Positions 12,647 to 22,330 of a stretch of DNA of 64,000 bases are shown in pieces (position 1 is the first letter of the stretch; each line of letters opens with the position of its first letter). The DNA lies in assembly GCA_041913045.1 (NCBI GenBank), contig JAYSGB010000014.1, positions 1 through 64,000 of the forward strand, written 5' to 3'. The DNA is from CAMLOF01 sp041913045 (GTDB taxonomy: Bacteria; Pseudomonadota; Gammaproteobacteria; Burkholderiales; Burkholderiaceae_C). The position numbers and the translations under genes are program-made. The notes under the pieces are model-generated. The model did no database searches. It was given only the letters and a program-made list of their open reading frames with translations, and was not told the DNA's origin.

Positions 12647-15538
12647 ATGAGCGATTCCCCTTCGAACGCGGGCAGCGTCTATGTTGCTTACCAGGGCAAC
12701 TCGTATCTCTTCGGCGGCAACGCGCCGTACGTGGAAGAGATGTACGAAAACTACCTGGCCGATCCCACCAGCGTGCCCGATTCGTGGCGTGGTTACTTCG
12801 ACGCACTGCAGAACGTGCCCGCTGTTGACGGCACCGATGCTCGTGACGTTCCGCACCTCCCCGTCATCAATGCCTTTGCCGAGCGTGCCAAGCAGGGCGT
12901 GACCCAGGTGGTCATTGCCGCAGGCGCCGACTCTGATCTGGGCCGCAAGCGCGTGTCCACCCAGCAGCTGATTGCCGCGTACCGCAACGTGGGTCAGCGT
13001 TGGGCCGATCTGGACCCGCTCAAACGCACCGAGCGCCCGTCCATTCCTGAGCTGGAGCCGTCTTTCTACGGTTTCAGCGATGCCGACTTGGAAACGGTGT
13101 TCAACACCAGCAACACCTTCTTCGGTCGTGAGACGATGTCGTTGCGCGAGTTGCTGAACGCGCTGCGTGAAACCTACTGCGGCGCCATCGGCTCCGAGTA
13201 CATGTACATCACCGACCAGACGCAGAAGCGCTGGTGGCAGGAAAAGTTGGAAAGCATCCGCAGCAAGCCCAATTTCACTGCTGAAAAGAAAAAGCACATC
13301 CTGGAACGCCTGACCGCCGCTGAAGGTCTGGAGCGTTACCTGCACACCAAGTATGTCGGCCAGAAGCGTTTCTCCCTGGAAGGTGGTGAGAGCTTCATCG
13401 CCGCCATGGATGAGTTGATCCAGCAGGCTGGTGCCAAGGGTGTTCAGGAAATTGTGATTGGCATGGCCCACCGTGGCCGCCTGAACGTGCTGGTCAACAC
13501 CCTGGGCAAGATGCCCAAGGACCTGTTTGCCGAGTTTGACCACACCGCGCCCGAAGAGCTGCCCGCTGGTGACGTGAAGTACCACCAGGGTTTCAGCTCC
13601 GACGTGACCACGGCTGGTGGTCCTGTCCACCTGAGCCTGGCGTTCAACCCGTCTCACCTGGAAATCGTGAACCCGGTGGTGGAAGGCTCCGTGCGCGCTC
13701 GCATGGACCGCCGTGGCGATGCCGAAGGCAAGCAGGTGCTGCCCGTGCTGGTGCACGGTGATGCTGCCTTTGCCGGACAAGGCGTCAACCAGGAAACCCT
13801 GGCGCTGGCCGCAACACGTGGCTACACCACAGGTGGCACGGTGCACCTGATCATCAACAACCAAATCGGCTTCACCACTTCCGACCCACGCGACCTGCGT
13901 TCCACGCTGTACTGCACCGACATCGTCAAAGGCGTCGAGTCCCCCGTGCTGCACGTCAACGGTGACGACCCCGAAGCCGTGGTGCTGGCGGTCCAGTTGG
14001 CGCTGGAATACCGCATGACCTTCCGCAAGGACGTGGTCGTGGACATCATCTGCTTCCGCAAGCTGGGCCACAACGAGCAGGACACCCCGAGCCTGACCCA
14101 GCCGCTGATGTACAAGAAGATTGCGCAGCACCCCGGTACCCGCAAGCTCTATGCCGACAAGCTGGCCGCTCAGGGTCTGGGCGAAACGCTGGGCGACGAC
14201 ATGGTCAAAGCCTACCGCGCCGCGCTGGACGAAGGCCGTCACACCATCGACCCGGTGCTGACCAACTTCAAGAGCAAGTACGCGGTGGACTGGGCGCCCT
14301 TCCTGGGCAAGAAGTGGACCGATGCTGCTGAAACGGCCATCCCGCTGTCTGAGTGGAAGCGCCTGTCCGAGAAGATCACCACGCTGCCCGACAGCGTCAC
14401 TGCGCACCAGTTGGTCAAGAAGGTCTATGCCGACCGCGCTGCCATGGGCCGTGGCGAGATCAACGTCGACTGGGGTATGGGCGAACACATGGCGTTCGCG
14501 TCGCTGGTGGCCAGTGGCTATGCCGTGCGCCTGTCTGGTGAAGACTCGGGCCGTGGCACGTTCACGCACCGTCACGCCGTCATCCACGACCAGAACCGCG
14601 AGAAGTGGAACGAGGGCACCTACATTCCGCTGCAGAACGTGGCCGAGAACCAGGCTCCGTTCGTCGTCATCGATTCCATCCTGTCCGAAGAGGCGGTGCT
14701 GGGCTTCGAGTACGGCTATGCGTCTGCCGACCCCCACACCCTGGTGATCTGGGAAGCTCAGTTCGGTGACTTCGCCAACGGCGCACAGGTGGTGATTGAC
14801 CAGTTCATCGCTTCCGGTGAAGTGAAGTGGGGTCGTCTGAACGGCATCACCCTGATGCTGCCGCACGGCTACGAAGGTCAGGGTCCCGAGCACTCGTCGG
14901 CCCGCGTTGAGCGTTTCATGCAGTTGGCCGCTGACACCAACATGCAGATCGTGCAGCCCACCACGGCCAGCCAGATCTTCCACGTGCTGCGCCGCCAGAT
15001 GGTGCGTAACCTGCGCAAGCCGCTGGTGATCTTCACCCCGAAGTCGCTGCTGCGCAACAAGGACGCTACCTCGCCGCTGAGCGAGTTCACCAAGGGCGGT
15101 TTCCAGACCGTCCTGGGCGAACAAAACGCCGAGGTGGTGAAGAATGCCGCCAAGGTCAAGCGCGTGATCGCCTGTTCCGGCAAGGTCTATTACGACCTGG
15201 TCAAGAAGCGTGAAGAGAAGGGCGCAGACGACGTGGCCATCATCCGCGTCGAGCAGCTGTATCCGTTCCCGCACAAGGCTTTTGCTGCCGAGATCAAGCG
15301 TTTCTCGAATGCGGTGGACGTGGTGTGGTGCCAGGACGAACCCCAGAACCAGGGAGCCTGGTTCTTCGTGCAGCACAACATTCACGAGAACATGCTCGAA
15401 GGTCAACGACTGGGCTACGCGGGCCGTGCGGCTTCCGCTTCGCCTGCCGTGGGTTACGCACACCTGCACCAGGACCAGCAGAAGACCCTCGTGGACGCGG
15501 CTTTTGCCAAGCTCAAGGGCTTCATCCTGACCAAGTAA
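12647..15538 (+). CDS. sucA: 2-oxoglutarate dehydrogenase E1 component
   Basis: 963 residues, close to the E. coli length of 933. It is the thiamine-diphosphate enzyme that decarboxylates 2-oxoglutarate in the citric acid cycle and passes the succinyl group to E2. Visible landmarks are the N-terminal helix that docks the complex (NAPYVEEMYENYLADP), HRGRLNVLVN, the ThDP-binding region around VHGDAAFAGQG and NNQIGFTTSDP, and the C-terminal transketolase-like half (RGTFTHRHAV, GYEGQGPEHSSAR). It is first in the order sucA-sucB-lpdA-zapE on the same strand, with a structured leader that probably controls its translation. Confidence 0.98.
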   Translation: MSDSPSNAGSVYVAYQGNSYLFGGNAPYVEEMYENYLADPTSVPDSWRGYFDALQNVPAVDGTDARDVPHLPVINAFAERAKQGVTQVVIAAGADSDLGRKRVSTQQLIAAYRNVGQRWADLDPLKRTERPSIPELEPSFYGFSDADLETVFNTSNTFFGRETMSLRELLNALRETYCGAIGSEYMYITDQTQKRWWQEKLESIRSKPNFTAEKKKHILERLTAAEGLERYLHTKYVGQKRFSLEGGESFIAAMDELIQQAGAKGVQEIVIGMAHRGRLNVLVNTLGKMPKDLFAEFDHTAPEELPAGDVKYHQGFSSDVTTAGGPVHLSLAFNPSHLEIVNPVVEGSVRARMDRRGDAEGKQVLPVLVHGDAAFAGQGVNQETLALAATRGYTTGGTVHLIINNQIGFTTSDPRDLRSTLYCTDIVKGVESPVLHVNGDDPEAVVLAVQLALEYRMTFRKDVVVDIICFRKLGHNEQDTPSLTQPLMYKKIAQHPGTRKLYADKLAAQGLGETLGDDMVKAYRAALDEGRHTIDPVLTNFKSKYAVDWAPFLGKKWTDAAETAIPLSEWKRLSEKITTLPDSVTAHQLVKKVYADRAAMGRGEINVDWGMGEHMAFASLVASGYAVRLSGEDSGRGTFTHRHAVIHDQNREKWNEGTYIPLQNVAENQAPFVVIDSILSEEAVLGFEYGYASADPHTLVIWEAQFGDFANGAQVVIDQFIASGEVKWGRLNGITLMLPHGYEGQGPEHSSARVERFMQLAADTNMQIVQPTTASQIFHVLRRQMVRNLRKPLVIFTPKSLLRNKDATSPLSEFTKGGFQTVLGEQNAEVVKNAAKVKRVIACSGKVYYDLVKKREEKGADDVAIIRVEQLYPFPHKAFAAEIKRFSNAVDVVWCQDEPQNQGAWFFVQHNIHENMLEGQRLGYAGRAASASPAVGYAHLHQDQQKTLVDAAFAKLKGFILTK

Positions 15539-15577
15539 GCACCAGAACAGAACAACGCATTCAAGGACAGTTACATC

Positions 15578-16828
15578 ATGGCTATCGTAGAAGTCAAAGT
15601 ACCTCAGTTGTCGGAATCCGTGGCCGAGGCGACCCTGCTGCAGTGGAAGAAGAAGGTTGGCGAAACCGTCGCCGCCGATGAAATCCTGATCGAAATCGAA
15701 ACCGACAAGGTCGTGCTGGAAGTGCCGGCGCCGTCCGCTGGCGTGCTGTCGGAGCTGGTGGTGGGTGATGGCGGCACCGTCGTGTCCGACCAGGTGATCG
15801 CCCGCATCGACACCGACGGCAAGGTTGCCGCAGCGCCTGCTGCTGCTCCCGCCGCTGCGCCTGCTGCGGCCCCGGCTGCTGCCGCAGCAGCCTCGAAGGA
15901 CATGAGCGCTGTGGCCATGCCCGCTGCCGCCAAGCTGATGGCTGACAACAACCTGGCCTCTGGCTCGGTTGCAGGCACCGGCAAGGACGGCCGCGTGACC
16001 AAGGGCGACGTGCTGGCCGCCGTGGCTGGCGGTGCCGCCAAGCCTGCCGCTGCACCGGTGGCCATTCCCACCGGCGCCCCCACCAAGGTGCTGCCCCAGG
16101 TGGCAGCTCCTTCCGTGGACCTGGGCAATCGCCCTGAGCAGCGCGTGCCGATGAGCCGCCTGCGTGCCCGTGTGGCCGAGCGTCTGCTGCAGTCGCAGTC
16201 CACCAACGCCATTCTGACCACCTTCAACGAGGTGAACATGGCTCCGGTGATGGACCTGCGCAAGCGCTTCCAGGACCAGTTCACCAAGGAGCATGGCGTC
16301 AAGCTGGGCTTCATGAGCTTCTTCGTCAAGGCTGCCGTGCACGCATTGAAGAAGTTCCCGGTGCTCAACGCCTCGGTCGACGGCAACGACATCGTCTACC
16401 ACGGCTACTTCGACATCGGTATCGCCGTGGGTTCGCCCCGTGGCCTGGTGGTGCCCATCCTGCGCAACGCCGACCAGATGAGCTTTGCCGACATCGAGAA
16501 GAAGATTGCCGAATTCGGCAAGAAGGCGGCTGAAGGCAAGCTGGGCATCGAAGAGATGACCGGCGGCACCTTCTCCATCTCCAACGGTGGCACCTTCGGC
16601 TCCATGATGTCCACCCCCATCATCAACCCGCCGCAGTCGGCCATCCTGGGCGTGCACGCCACCAAGGACCGCGCCGTGGTGGAGAACGGCCAGGTCGTGG
16701 TGCGCCCGATGAACTACCTGGCCATGTCGTACGACCACCGCATCATCGACGGCCGCGAAGCCGTGCTGGGCCTGGTCGCCATGAAGGAGGCGCTGGAAGA
16801 TCCGTCGCGCCTGCTGTTCAACATCTGA
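15578..16828 (+). CDS. sucB: Dihydrolipoyllysine-residue succinyltransferase (E2)
   Basis: 416 residues. One lipoyl domain (1-78) carries the lipoylated Lys44 in ETDKVVLE; a flexible Ala/Pro linker (about 80-110) follows, then the E1/E3-binding domain (about 112-150, AAKLMADNNL...GRVTKGDVL), a second linker and the catalytic domain (about 185-416) with His387 and Asp391 in YDHRIIDG. It transfers the succinyl group to CoA and forms the core of the complex. It lies 39 bp after sucA. A single lipoyl domain is usual for SucB. Confidence 0.98.
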   Translation: MAIVEVKVPQLSESVAEATLLQWKKKVGETVAADEILIEIETDKVVLEVPAPSAGVLSELVVGDGGTVVSDQVIARIDTDGKVAAAPAAAPAAAPAAAPAAAAAASKDMSAVAMPAAAKLMADNNLASGSVAGTGKDGRVTKGDVLAAVAGGAAKPAAAPVAIPTGAPTKVLPQVAAPSVDLGNRPEQRVPMSRLRARVAERLLQSQSTNAILTTFNEVNMAPVMDLRKRFQDQFTKEHGVKLGFMSFFVKAAVHALKKFPVLNASVDGNDIVYHGYFDIGIAVGSPRGLVVPILRNADQMSFADIEKKIAEFGKKAAEGKLGIEEMTGGTFSISNGGTFGSMMSTPIINPPQSAILGVHATKDRAVVENGQVVVRPMNYLAMSYDHRIIDGREAVLGLVAMKEALEDPSRLLFNI

Positions 16829-16848
16829 TTGGCAAGTCAGTGAACACG

Positions 16849-16866
16849 ACGCCCCTTCGGGGGCGT
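16849..16866 (+). terminator. UUCG hairpin between sucB and lpdA
   Basis: A perfect 7-bp stem ACGCCCC/GGGGCGT closes a TTCG loop, one of the most stable RNA hairpins, 20 bp after the sucB stop, and is followed only by TTGTCC. It looks like a partial terminator or a 3'-end stabiliser that would set lpdA expression apart from sucAB, since lpdA continues 25 bp later. Confidence 0.55.
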
Positions 16867-16891
16867 TTGTCCAACCTCACAGGAAAAGAAC

Positions 16892-18319
16892 ATGTCCCAA
16901 GCATTTGACGTCGTCGTGATCGGTGCAGGCCCCGGCGGCTACATCGCCGCCATCCGCGCGGCCCAGCTCGGCTTCAAGGTCGCGTGTATCGACGAGTGGA
17001 AGAACGCCGCAGGCGGCCCCGCTCCTGGCGGCACCTGCACCAACGTTGGCTGCATTCCCTCCAAGGCGCTGCTGCAGTCTTCCGAGCACTTCGAGCATGC
17101 CAACCACCACTTCGCCGATCACGGCATCTCCACCGGCACGGTGAAGATGGACGTGGCGAAGATGATCGCCCGCAAAGACACTGTCGTGAAGCAGAACAAC
17201 GACGGCATCCTCTACCTGTTCAAGAAGAACAAGGTCACCTTCTTCCACGGCCGTGGTTCGTTCGTGAAAGCGGTTGATGGCGGTTACGAGGTTGCTGTTA
17301 CCGGCGACAAGCCTGAAACACTGGTGGGCAAGCAGGTGATCGTGGCCACGGGCTCCAACGCCCGCGCGCTGCCCGGCGTACCGTTCGACGAGCAGAATGT
17401 GCTGAGCAACGACGGTGCGCTGCGCATTGGCGCCGTGCCCAAGAAGCTGGGCCTGATCGGCTCTGGCGTGATCGGCCTGGAGATGGGCTCCGTGTGGCGC
17501 CGTCTGGGCGCTGAAGTCACCATCCTCGAAGGTCTGCCGACCTTCCTGGGCGCGGTGGACGAGCAGATTGCCAAGGAAGCCAAGAAGGCCTTCGACAAGC
17601 AGGGCCTGAAGGTCGAGCTGGGCGTCAAGGTCGGCGAGATCAAGAACGGCAAGAAGGGCGTGAGCGTGGCCTACACCAACGCCAAGGGCGAAGCCCAGAC
17701 GCTGGAAGTGGACAAGCTGATCGTTTCCATCGGCCGCGTGCCCAACACCAACGGCCTGAACGCCGAGGCCGTGGGCCTGAAGCTCGACGAGCGTGGCGCC
17801 ATCGTGGTTGACGACGAGTGCAAGACCAACCTGCCCGGCGTGTGGGCGGTGGGTGACGTGGTGCGCGGCCCCATGCTCGCGCACAAGGCCGAGGAAGAGG
17901 GCGTGGCCGTGGCCGAGCGCATGGCCGGCCAGCACGGGCACGTCAACTTCAACACCATTCCCTGGGTTATCTACACCAGCCCGGAAATCGCCTGGGTGGG
18001 CCGCACCGAGCAGCAGCTCAAGGCCGATGGCGTGGCGTACAAGGCGGGAACCTTCCCCTTCCTGGCCAACGGCCGCGCACGTGCGCTGGGTGACACGACC
18101 GGCATGGTCAAGTTCCTGGCCGACGCCAAGACGGATGAGATCCTGGGCGTGCACATCGTGGGCCCGATGGCTTCCGAACTGATCTCCGAAGCCGTGGTGG
18201 CCATGGAGTTCAAGGCCAGTGCTGAAGATATCGCACGTATCTGCCACGCGCACCCGTCGCTGTCCGAGGCGACCAAGGAAGCCGCGCTGGCCGTGGACAA
18301 GCGCACGCTGAACTTCTGA
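16892..18319 (+). CDS. lpdA: Dihydrolipoyl dehydrogenase (E3)
   Basis: 475 residues (E. coli Lpd 474). It has the FAD-binding GAGPGG at 11-16, the redox disulfide Cys49/Cys54 in GGTCTNVGCIPSKAL, the NAD-binding GSGVIGLE near 190, and the C-terminal HAHPSLSEA active-site histidine from the partner subunit. It reoxidises the lipoamide of 2-oxoglutarate (and probably pyruvate) dehydrogenase with NAD. It is third in the operon after a UUCG hairpin. Confidence 0.98.
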   Translation: MSQAFDVVVIGAGPGGYIAAIRAAQLGFKVACIDEWKNAAGGPAPGGTCTNVGCIPSKALLQSSEHFEHANHHFADHGISTGTVKMDVAKMIARKDTVVKQNNDGILYLFKKNKVTFFHGRGSFVKAVDGGYEVAVTGDKPETLVGKQVIVATGSNARALPGVPFDEQNVLSNDGALRIGAVPKKLGLIGSGVIGLEMGSVWRRLGAEVTILEGLPTFLGAVDEQIAKEAKKAFDKQGLKVELGVKVGEIKNGKKGVSVAYTNAKGEAQTLEVDKLIVSIGRVPNTNGLNAEAVGLKLDERGAIVVDDECKTNLPGVWAVGDVVRGPMLAHKAEEEGVAVAERMAGQHGHVNFNTIPWVIYTSPEIAWVGRTEQQLKADGVAYKAGTFPFLANGRARALGDTTGMVKFLADAKTDEILGVHIVGPMASELISEAVVAMEFKASAEDIARICHAHPSLSEATKEAALAVDKRTLNF

Positions 18320-18323
18320 GCGC

Positions 18324-19451
18324 ATGGCGTCGCAGGGTGAGAGCGCCGGCTTCGGGCCGGTGCGTACGGCCTACGAGGCCGAACTCCAGGCGCGGGGTTA
18401 CAAGAGCGACCCCGCGCAGTTGCGCGCCGTCGAGGCGCTGGAGCGTTGTGCCGCCGAGTGGACCCACTTCAAGCAGCGGCGTTCCAACGCGCTCAAGAAG
18501 TTCATCAACCGGTTGCCGATCCCACGCGGGGTCTACATGTACGGCGGGGTGGGGCGCGGCAAAAGCTTCCTGATGGATTGCTTCTACAACGCCGTGCCGC
18601 TGCGCCGCAAGACGCGCCTGCACTTTCACGAGTTCATGCGTGAGGTGCACCGCGAGTTGGCCGAACTGCAGGGCACCGTGAACCCGCTGGACGAGCTTGG
18701 CCGACGCATGTCGCAGCGCTACCGTCTGGTGTGCTTCGACGAATTCCACGTGGCAGACGTGACCGACGCCATGATCCTGCACCGTGTGCTCGATGCCATG
18801 CGCAAGTACGGCATCGGCATGGTCACCACCAGCAACTTCCATCCGGACGGGCTCTACCCTGATGGCTTGCACCGCGACCGCATCTTGCCCGCCATCGCGT
18901 TGCTCAAGCAGACCATGGACGTGGTGAACGTTGACAACGGCACCGACTACCGGCGCCGTACTCTCGAGCAGGTCAAGCTCTACCATTGCCCCCTGGGGCC
19001 TGACACCGACGCTGAGATGGAGCAGGCCTTCAGTCGCCTGGCCGAAGCCCACGATGAGAGCCCGGTACTTCACATCGAGCAGCGCGAGATACGCGCCTTG
19101 CGGCGTGCTGGCGGCGTGGTGTGGTTTGACTTCCGCACGCTCTGCGGTGGCCCACGCTCGCAAAATGACTATTTGGAACTGGCCACACAGTTCCACACGG
19201 TTTTGTTGAGCAACGTGCCGCACATGCCGGTCAAGCTTGCCTCAGAGGCTCGGCGTTTCACCTGGCTGGTTGATGTGCTTTATGACCGTCGCGTCAAGTT
19301 GATCCTGTCGGCAGAGGTTCCGCCAGAGCAGCTCTACACGGAAGGACCGCTGTCGCACGAATTCCCGCGCACGGTGTCGCGGCTCAACGAGATGCAATCC
19401 GTAGAGTACCTGGCTCTGGAGCGCCGCACGGTAGACACCTCCCTCACCTGA
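18324..19451 (+). CDS. zapE: Cell division ATPase ZapE (AFG1 family)
   Basis: 375 residues, the same length as E. coli ZapE. It has Walker A GGVGRGKS at 74-81 and Walker B VCFDEFHV with Asp139/Glu140, then sensor segments (TTSNFHPDGLYPDGL) typical of the AFG1-like AAA proteins. ZapE binds FtsZ at the division ring and is needed under low oxygen or heat in E. coli; the mitochondrial relative aids respiratory-complex turnover. It begins four bases after the lpdA stop, so it is co-transcribed with the dehydrogenase genes. Confidence 0.95.
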   Translation: MASQGESAGFGPVRTAYEAELQARGYKSDPAQLRAVEALERCAAEWTHFKQRRSNALKKFINRLPIPRGVYMYGGVGRGKSFLMDCFYNAVPLRRKTRLHFHEFMREVHRELAELQGTVNPLDELGRRMSQRYRLVCFDEFHVADVTDAMILHRVLDAMRKYGIGMVTTSNFHPDGLYPDGLHRDRILPAIALLKQTMDVVNVDNGTDYRRRTLEQVKLYHCPLGPDTDAEMEQAFSRLAEAHDESPVLHIEQREIRALRRAGGVVWFDFRTLCGGPRSQNDYLELATQFHTVLLSNVPHMPVKLASEARRFTWLVDVLYDRRVKLILSAEVPPEQLYTEGPLSHEFPRTVSRLNEMQSVEYLALERRTVDTSLT

Positions 19452-19462
19452 AGGTACTCGCC

Positions 19463-20227
19463 TTATTTACCCGCAAGGGGCAGCAGCTTCACGATGATGA
19501 GGGAGATGTTGTCCCCTCGACCGCCAGCGCGCTTGCGGGCCTGCTGGATCAGGAACTCGCACGCCTCGCGCGGCGTGAGTTGATCCAGAACGTGCCCAAG
19601 CTCCTGCTCGGTGAAGTAATGCCACAGGCCGTCACTGCAGACCATCAGGCAGTCACCGGGGCCTAGCTGGCCAACACTTTGCACACTGATCTGAGGCTCC
19701 TGCTCTGCGCCCAGGCAGCTGAGCAGGATATTGGCGCGAGGATCGTTCTGAGCGCGGTCTTCTGCCAGTTCGCCTCTGTCCACCAGGGCCTGCACGTAAG
19801 AATGGTCCTTAGTGCGCTGGACCAGCTTTTCCTTGCGGAAATGGTACAGCCGCGAGTCACCCGAGTGGGCCCAATGGCATTGGCCGTCCGGTGCCAGCAC
19901 AAAAGCAGCGAATGTGCTGTGCGGTTCCTGTTCGGCAGAGACCGCAACCAGGCGGATGACGATGTGCGCCTCGCGGGCCACTTGTGTGAGGAACGTGCCC
20001 GCAGAGTCTGAGGATACGTGGTAACGGTCAAACAACTGCTGTGCCGTCAGAAGCACCTGGTCTGCGGCTTTCCGCCCACCGCTGCGTCCTCCCATGCCAT
20101 CCGCCACCACGCCGAGCAGGCAACCCTCGTCGCGAGGATGTGCGAACAAGCGCACTTGGTCTTGCTGGTAGGGCCTGTCACCTTGATCCAGGCCGGTGGC
20201 CGCGACGATTCTGTAGCCGTTTGACAT
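19463..20227 (-). CDS. PP2C-family serine/threonine phosphatase
   Basis: 254 residues from ATG 20227; an in-frame GTG at 20275 would add 16. The metal-binding PP2C motifs are present: TGLDQGDRPYQQDQ near the start, VADGMGGRSGG (about 42-52), WAHSGDSRLY and the C-terminal GGRGDNISLIIVKL. Soluble, with no membrane segment, like PrpC/Stp-type phosphatases that reverse protein phosphorylation. No partner kinase or FHA gene is nearby, which is unusual for the family. It is convergent with zapE and divergent from the helicase gene. Confidence 0.92.
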   Translation of the reverse strand: MSNGYRIVAATGLDQGDRPYQQDQVRLFAHPRDEGCLLGVVADGMGGRSGGRKAADQVLLTAQQLFDRYHVSSDSAGTFLTQVAREAHIVIRLVAVSAEQEPHSTFAAFVLAPDGQCHWAHSGDSRLYHFRKEKLVQRTKDHSYVQALVDRGELAEDRAQNDPRANILLSCLGAEQEPQISVQSVGQLGPGDCLMVCSDGLWHYFTEQELGHVLDQLTPREACEFLIQQARKRAGGRGDNISLIIVKLLPLAGK

Positions 20228-20290
20228 GCGGAGCAGGGTTCTGGCCTTTTGGCGGGTTTTGGGAATCTCCTGCACGTATTATGAGCGTAG

Positions 20291-22330
20291 ATGAGTGTCT
20301 CCATTCCTACGTTGCTGAGTTCTGCCGTGACTTCTTTTTTTGCCGAGGGCGGTGGCTTGGCGCATGCGCGGCCTCAATATCAGCCACGGCCGGTACAGCA
20401 GACCATGGCCAGCGCGGTGGCGGAGGCGATTGAAAAACGGGATTGCCTGGTCGTGGAAGCTGGTACGGGCGTTGGAAAGACTTACGCCTACCTCGTCCCC
20501 TCGTTGCTCAGCGGCCAGAGGGTTCTCGTGTCAACGGCCACCAAGGCGCTGCAGGATCAGCTCTACACCAGGGACATTCCCGCAGTGGTGGATGCCTTGG
20601 GTTTGCCAGCGCGCGTGGCGTTGCTCAAAGGGCGTTCAAGCTACCTTTGCCGCCAGCGGCTTGATGAGGCGTGGCAGCGCGTGCCAGGTGGTGACCGCTA
20701 TGCCGCAGAGCAGTTGCGACGGGTGGAAGTCTGGGCTACATGCACTGCTACCGGCGACATGGTGGAGCTTTCCGGGCTGGATGAGCGCTCTGGTGTCTGG
20801 CCATTGGTCACGTCCACCCGAGACAATTGCCTGGGTTCTGCTTGTCCTCATGCAAAGAGTTGCCATGTCAATCTTGCTCGCACGCAAGCATTGGCGGCGG
20901 ATGTTGTCGTGGTCAACCACCACCTGTTCATGGCCGACTGGACCGTGCGCGAGACTGGTGTTGCCGAGCTCTTGCCCTCTGCCGATGTGCTGGTGTTCGA
21001 CGAGGCTCACCAGTTGCCTGACGTCTGTGTTCAGTTTTTGGGCACCACCGTCAGCGCCGGGCAGTGGCGAGACTGGGCGCGTGACGTGCATCAAACCGGC
21101 AGGCGTTTAGCCAAAGGGTGGGCGAACTGGGACGTGCTTGCTGATGACGTCGTGAACGCGGCTCAAAAGGTGGGGGCAGAACTGCCTGTGAAGTCGGGCG
21201 ATGACCAAACGGAGCGAAGGCTTGCCTGGACGAAGGAGGCTCCAGACGGCGTCAGTTCCAGCCGTTGGTGTGCGGCTGTCGAGGTTTTGCAGCAAAGCCT
21301 CTTGGCCGCATGTGAATCGCTGGCCGCATGCGTGGAAAGTGCCGCAGAACTGGCGCGTCTGCAAGAGCGGGGCCGTAAGCTGTTGCACGACTTGGAGCTG
21401 GTGGTGCGAGGTCCTGAGCAGAATGACTCGGTGCGCTGGGTGACGCCTGGGGTCGGTTTCCGTCTGAATCTGACACCTCTGTCGGTGGCGGAAAGGTTCA
21501 GACCAGCGGTGATGCCAGAAATGCCCTCCGGCCGTAAAGCCTGGGTGTTCACGTCAGCCACCCTCGGTACAGATCCGGGCTTGACCTGGTTTACCCAGGC
21601 AATGGGCCTGCACGGGGCGAACGTGCTCCAGCTAGGCAGTCCCTTCGACTACAACCACCAGGCCGCAGTGTGGGTGCCGCCTGCACTGCCCGACCCGTCT
21701 GATCGGGAGCATGCCACGCACCTGTGCGAGACCATATGGCCCTGGATATTGAAGTTGGGAGGCCGGACGCTGCTCCTCACCACAACGTTGCGTGCACTGG
21801 AGGTTCTTGGACGTCATCTCGCTGCGCTGAGCGATAGAGACCTTGGCCCCGAGGTGCTTGTCCAAGGGCAGTTACCCAAAAGGGAGTTGCTGGAGCGCTT
21901 TCGCAAAGCCGCCAATGGCGGCGGTCCGGGTGCGGTACTCGTGGCTTCCGCGTCTTTCTGGGAGGGCGTTGACGTTCCCGGCGATGACCTGCAGATGGTG
22001 GTGATCGACAAGCTGCCGTTCCCGCCGCCTGACGATCCTTGGGTGGCGGCTCGCACGGCCGCACTGGAGGCCAGGGGAGAACGCGCGTTCAAGGCCTACT
22101 TTCTGCCCGAAGCCGCATTGGCGCTCAAGCAGGGAGCAGGGCGCTTGATTCGCAGCGAACTGGACCGCGGCTTGCTCGTGATCGGTGACAGGCGCCTGGT
22201 CACCAAGCCGTACGGAAAACCCCTGCGCTCAGCCTTGCCGCCCATGCGTTGGCTGAACAACGAGCAGGAAGTTCAGTCCTGGCTGGACGAACTTGTCACC
22301 ACAGTTTCCACCAGGGACCTTCCTTGGTAA
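20291..22330 (+). CDS. DinG/YoaA-type ATP-dependent DNA helicase (XPD-like, Fe-S)
   Basis: 679 residues. It has helicase motif I EAGTGVGKT (56-64), DEAH at 237-240, four cysteines (120, 180, 185, 191) spaced for an XPD-type iron-sulfur cluster, and C-terminal motifs (ASFWEGVDVPG, then GAGRLIRSELDRG). It is an SF2 5'-3' helicase for repair or for removing R-loops and stalled-fork structures. YoaA and DinG are alike; YoaA is about 636 and DinG about 716 residues in E. coli, so I do not choose. Its 3' end overlaps bamD by 35 bp on the opposite strand. Confidence 0.92.
   Translation: MSVSIPTLLSSAVTSFFAEGGGLAHARPQYQPRPVQQTMASAVAEAIEKRDCLVVEAGTGVGKTYAYLVPSLLSGQRVLVSTATKALQDQLYTRDIPAVVDALGLPARVALLKGRSSYLCRQRLDEAWQRVPGGDRYAAEQLRRVEVWATCTATGDMVELSGLDERSGVWPLVTSTRDNCLGSACPHAKSCHVNLARTQALAADVVVVNHHLFMADWTVRETGVAELLPSADVLVFDEAHQLPDVCVQFLGTTVSAGQWRDWARDVHQTGRRLAKGWANWDVLADDVVNAAQKVGAELPVKSGDDQTERRLAWTKEAPDGVSSSRWCAAVEVLQQSLLAACESLAACVESAAELARLQERGRKLLHDLELVVRGPEQNDSVRWVTPGVGFRLNLTPLSVAERFRPAVMPEMPSGRKAWVFTSATLGTDPGLTWFTQAMGLHGANVLQLGSPFDYNHQAAVWVPPALPDPSDREHATHLCETIWPWILKLGGRTLLLTTTLRALEVLGRHLAALSDRDLGPEVLVQGQLPKRELLERFRKAANGGGPGAVLVASASFWEGVDVPGDDLQMVVIDKLPFPPPDDPWVAARTAALEARGERAFKAYFLPEAALALKQGAGRLIRSELDRGLLVIGDRRLVTKPYGKPLRSALPPMRWLNNEQEVQSWLDELVTTVSTRDLPW

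Noticed and set aside
12245..16738. A 1497-codon open frame on the minus strand
   Set aside because: It lies opposite sucA and sucB. In GC-rich DNA with strong third-position bias the antisense frame stays open; its translation is His/Gly/Gln-rich with no family pattern.
16877..18325. A 482-codon minus-strand frame opposite lpdA
   Set aside because: Antisense shadow; lpdA has all its active-site motifs on the plus strand.
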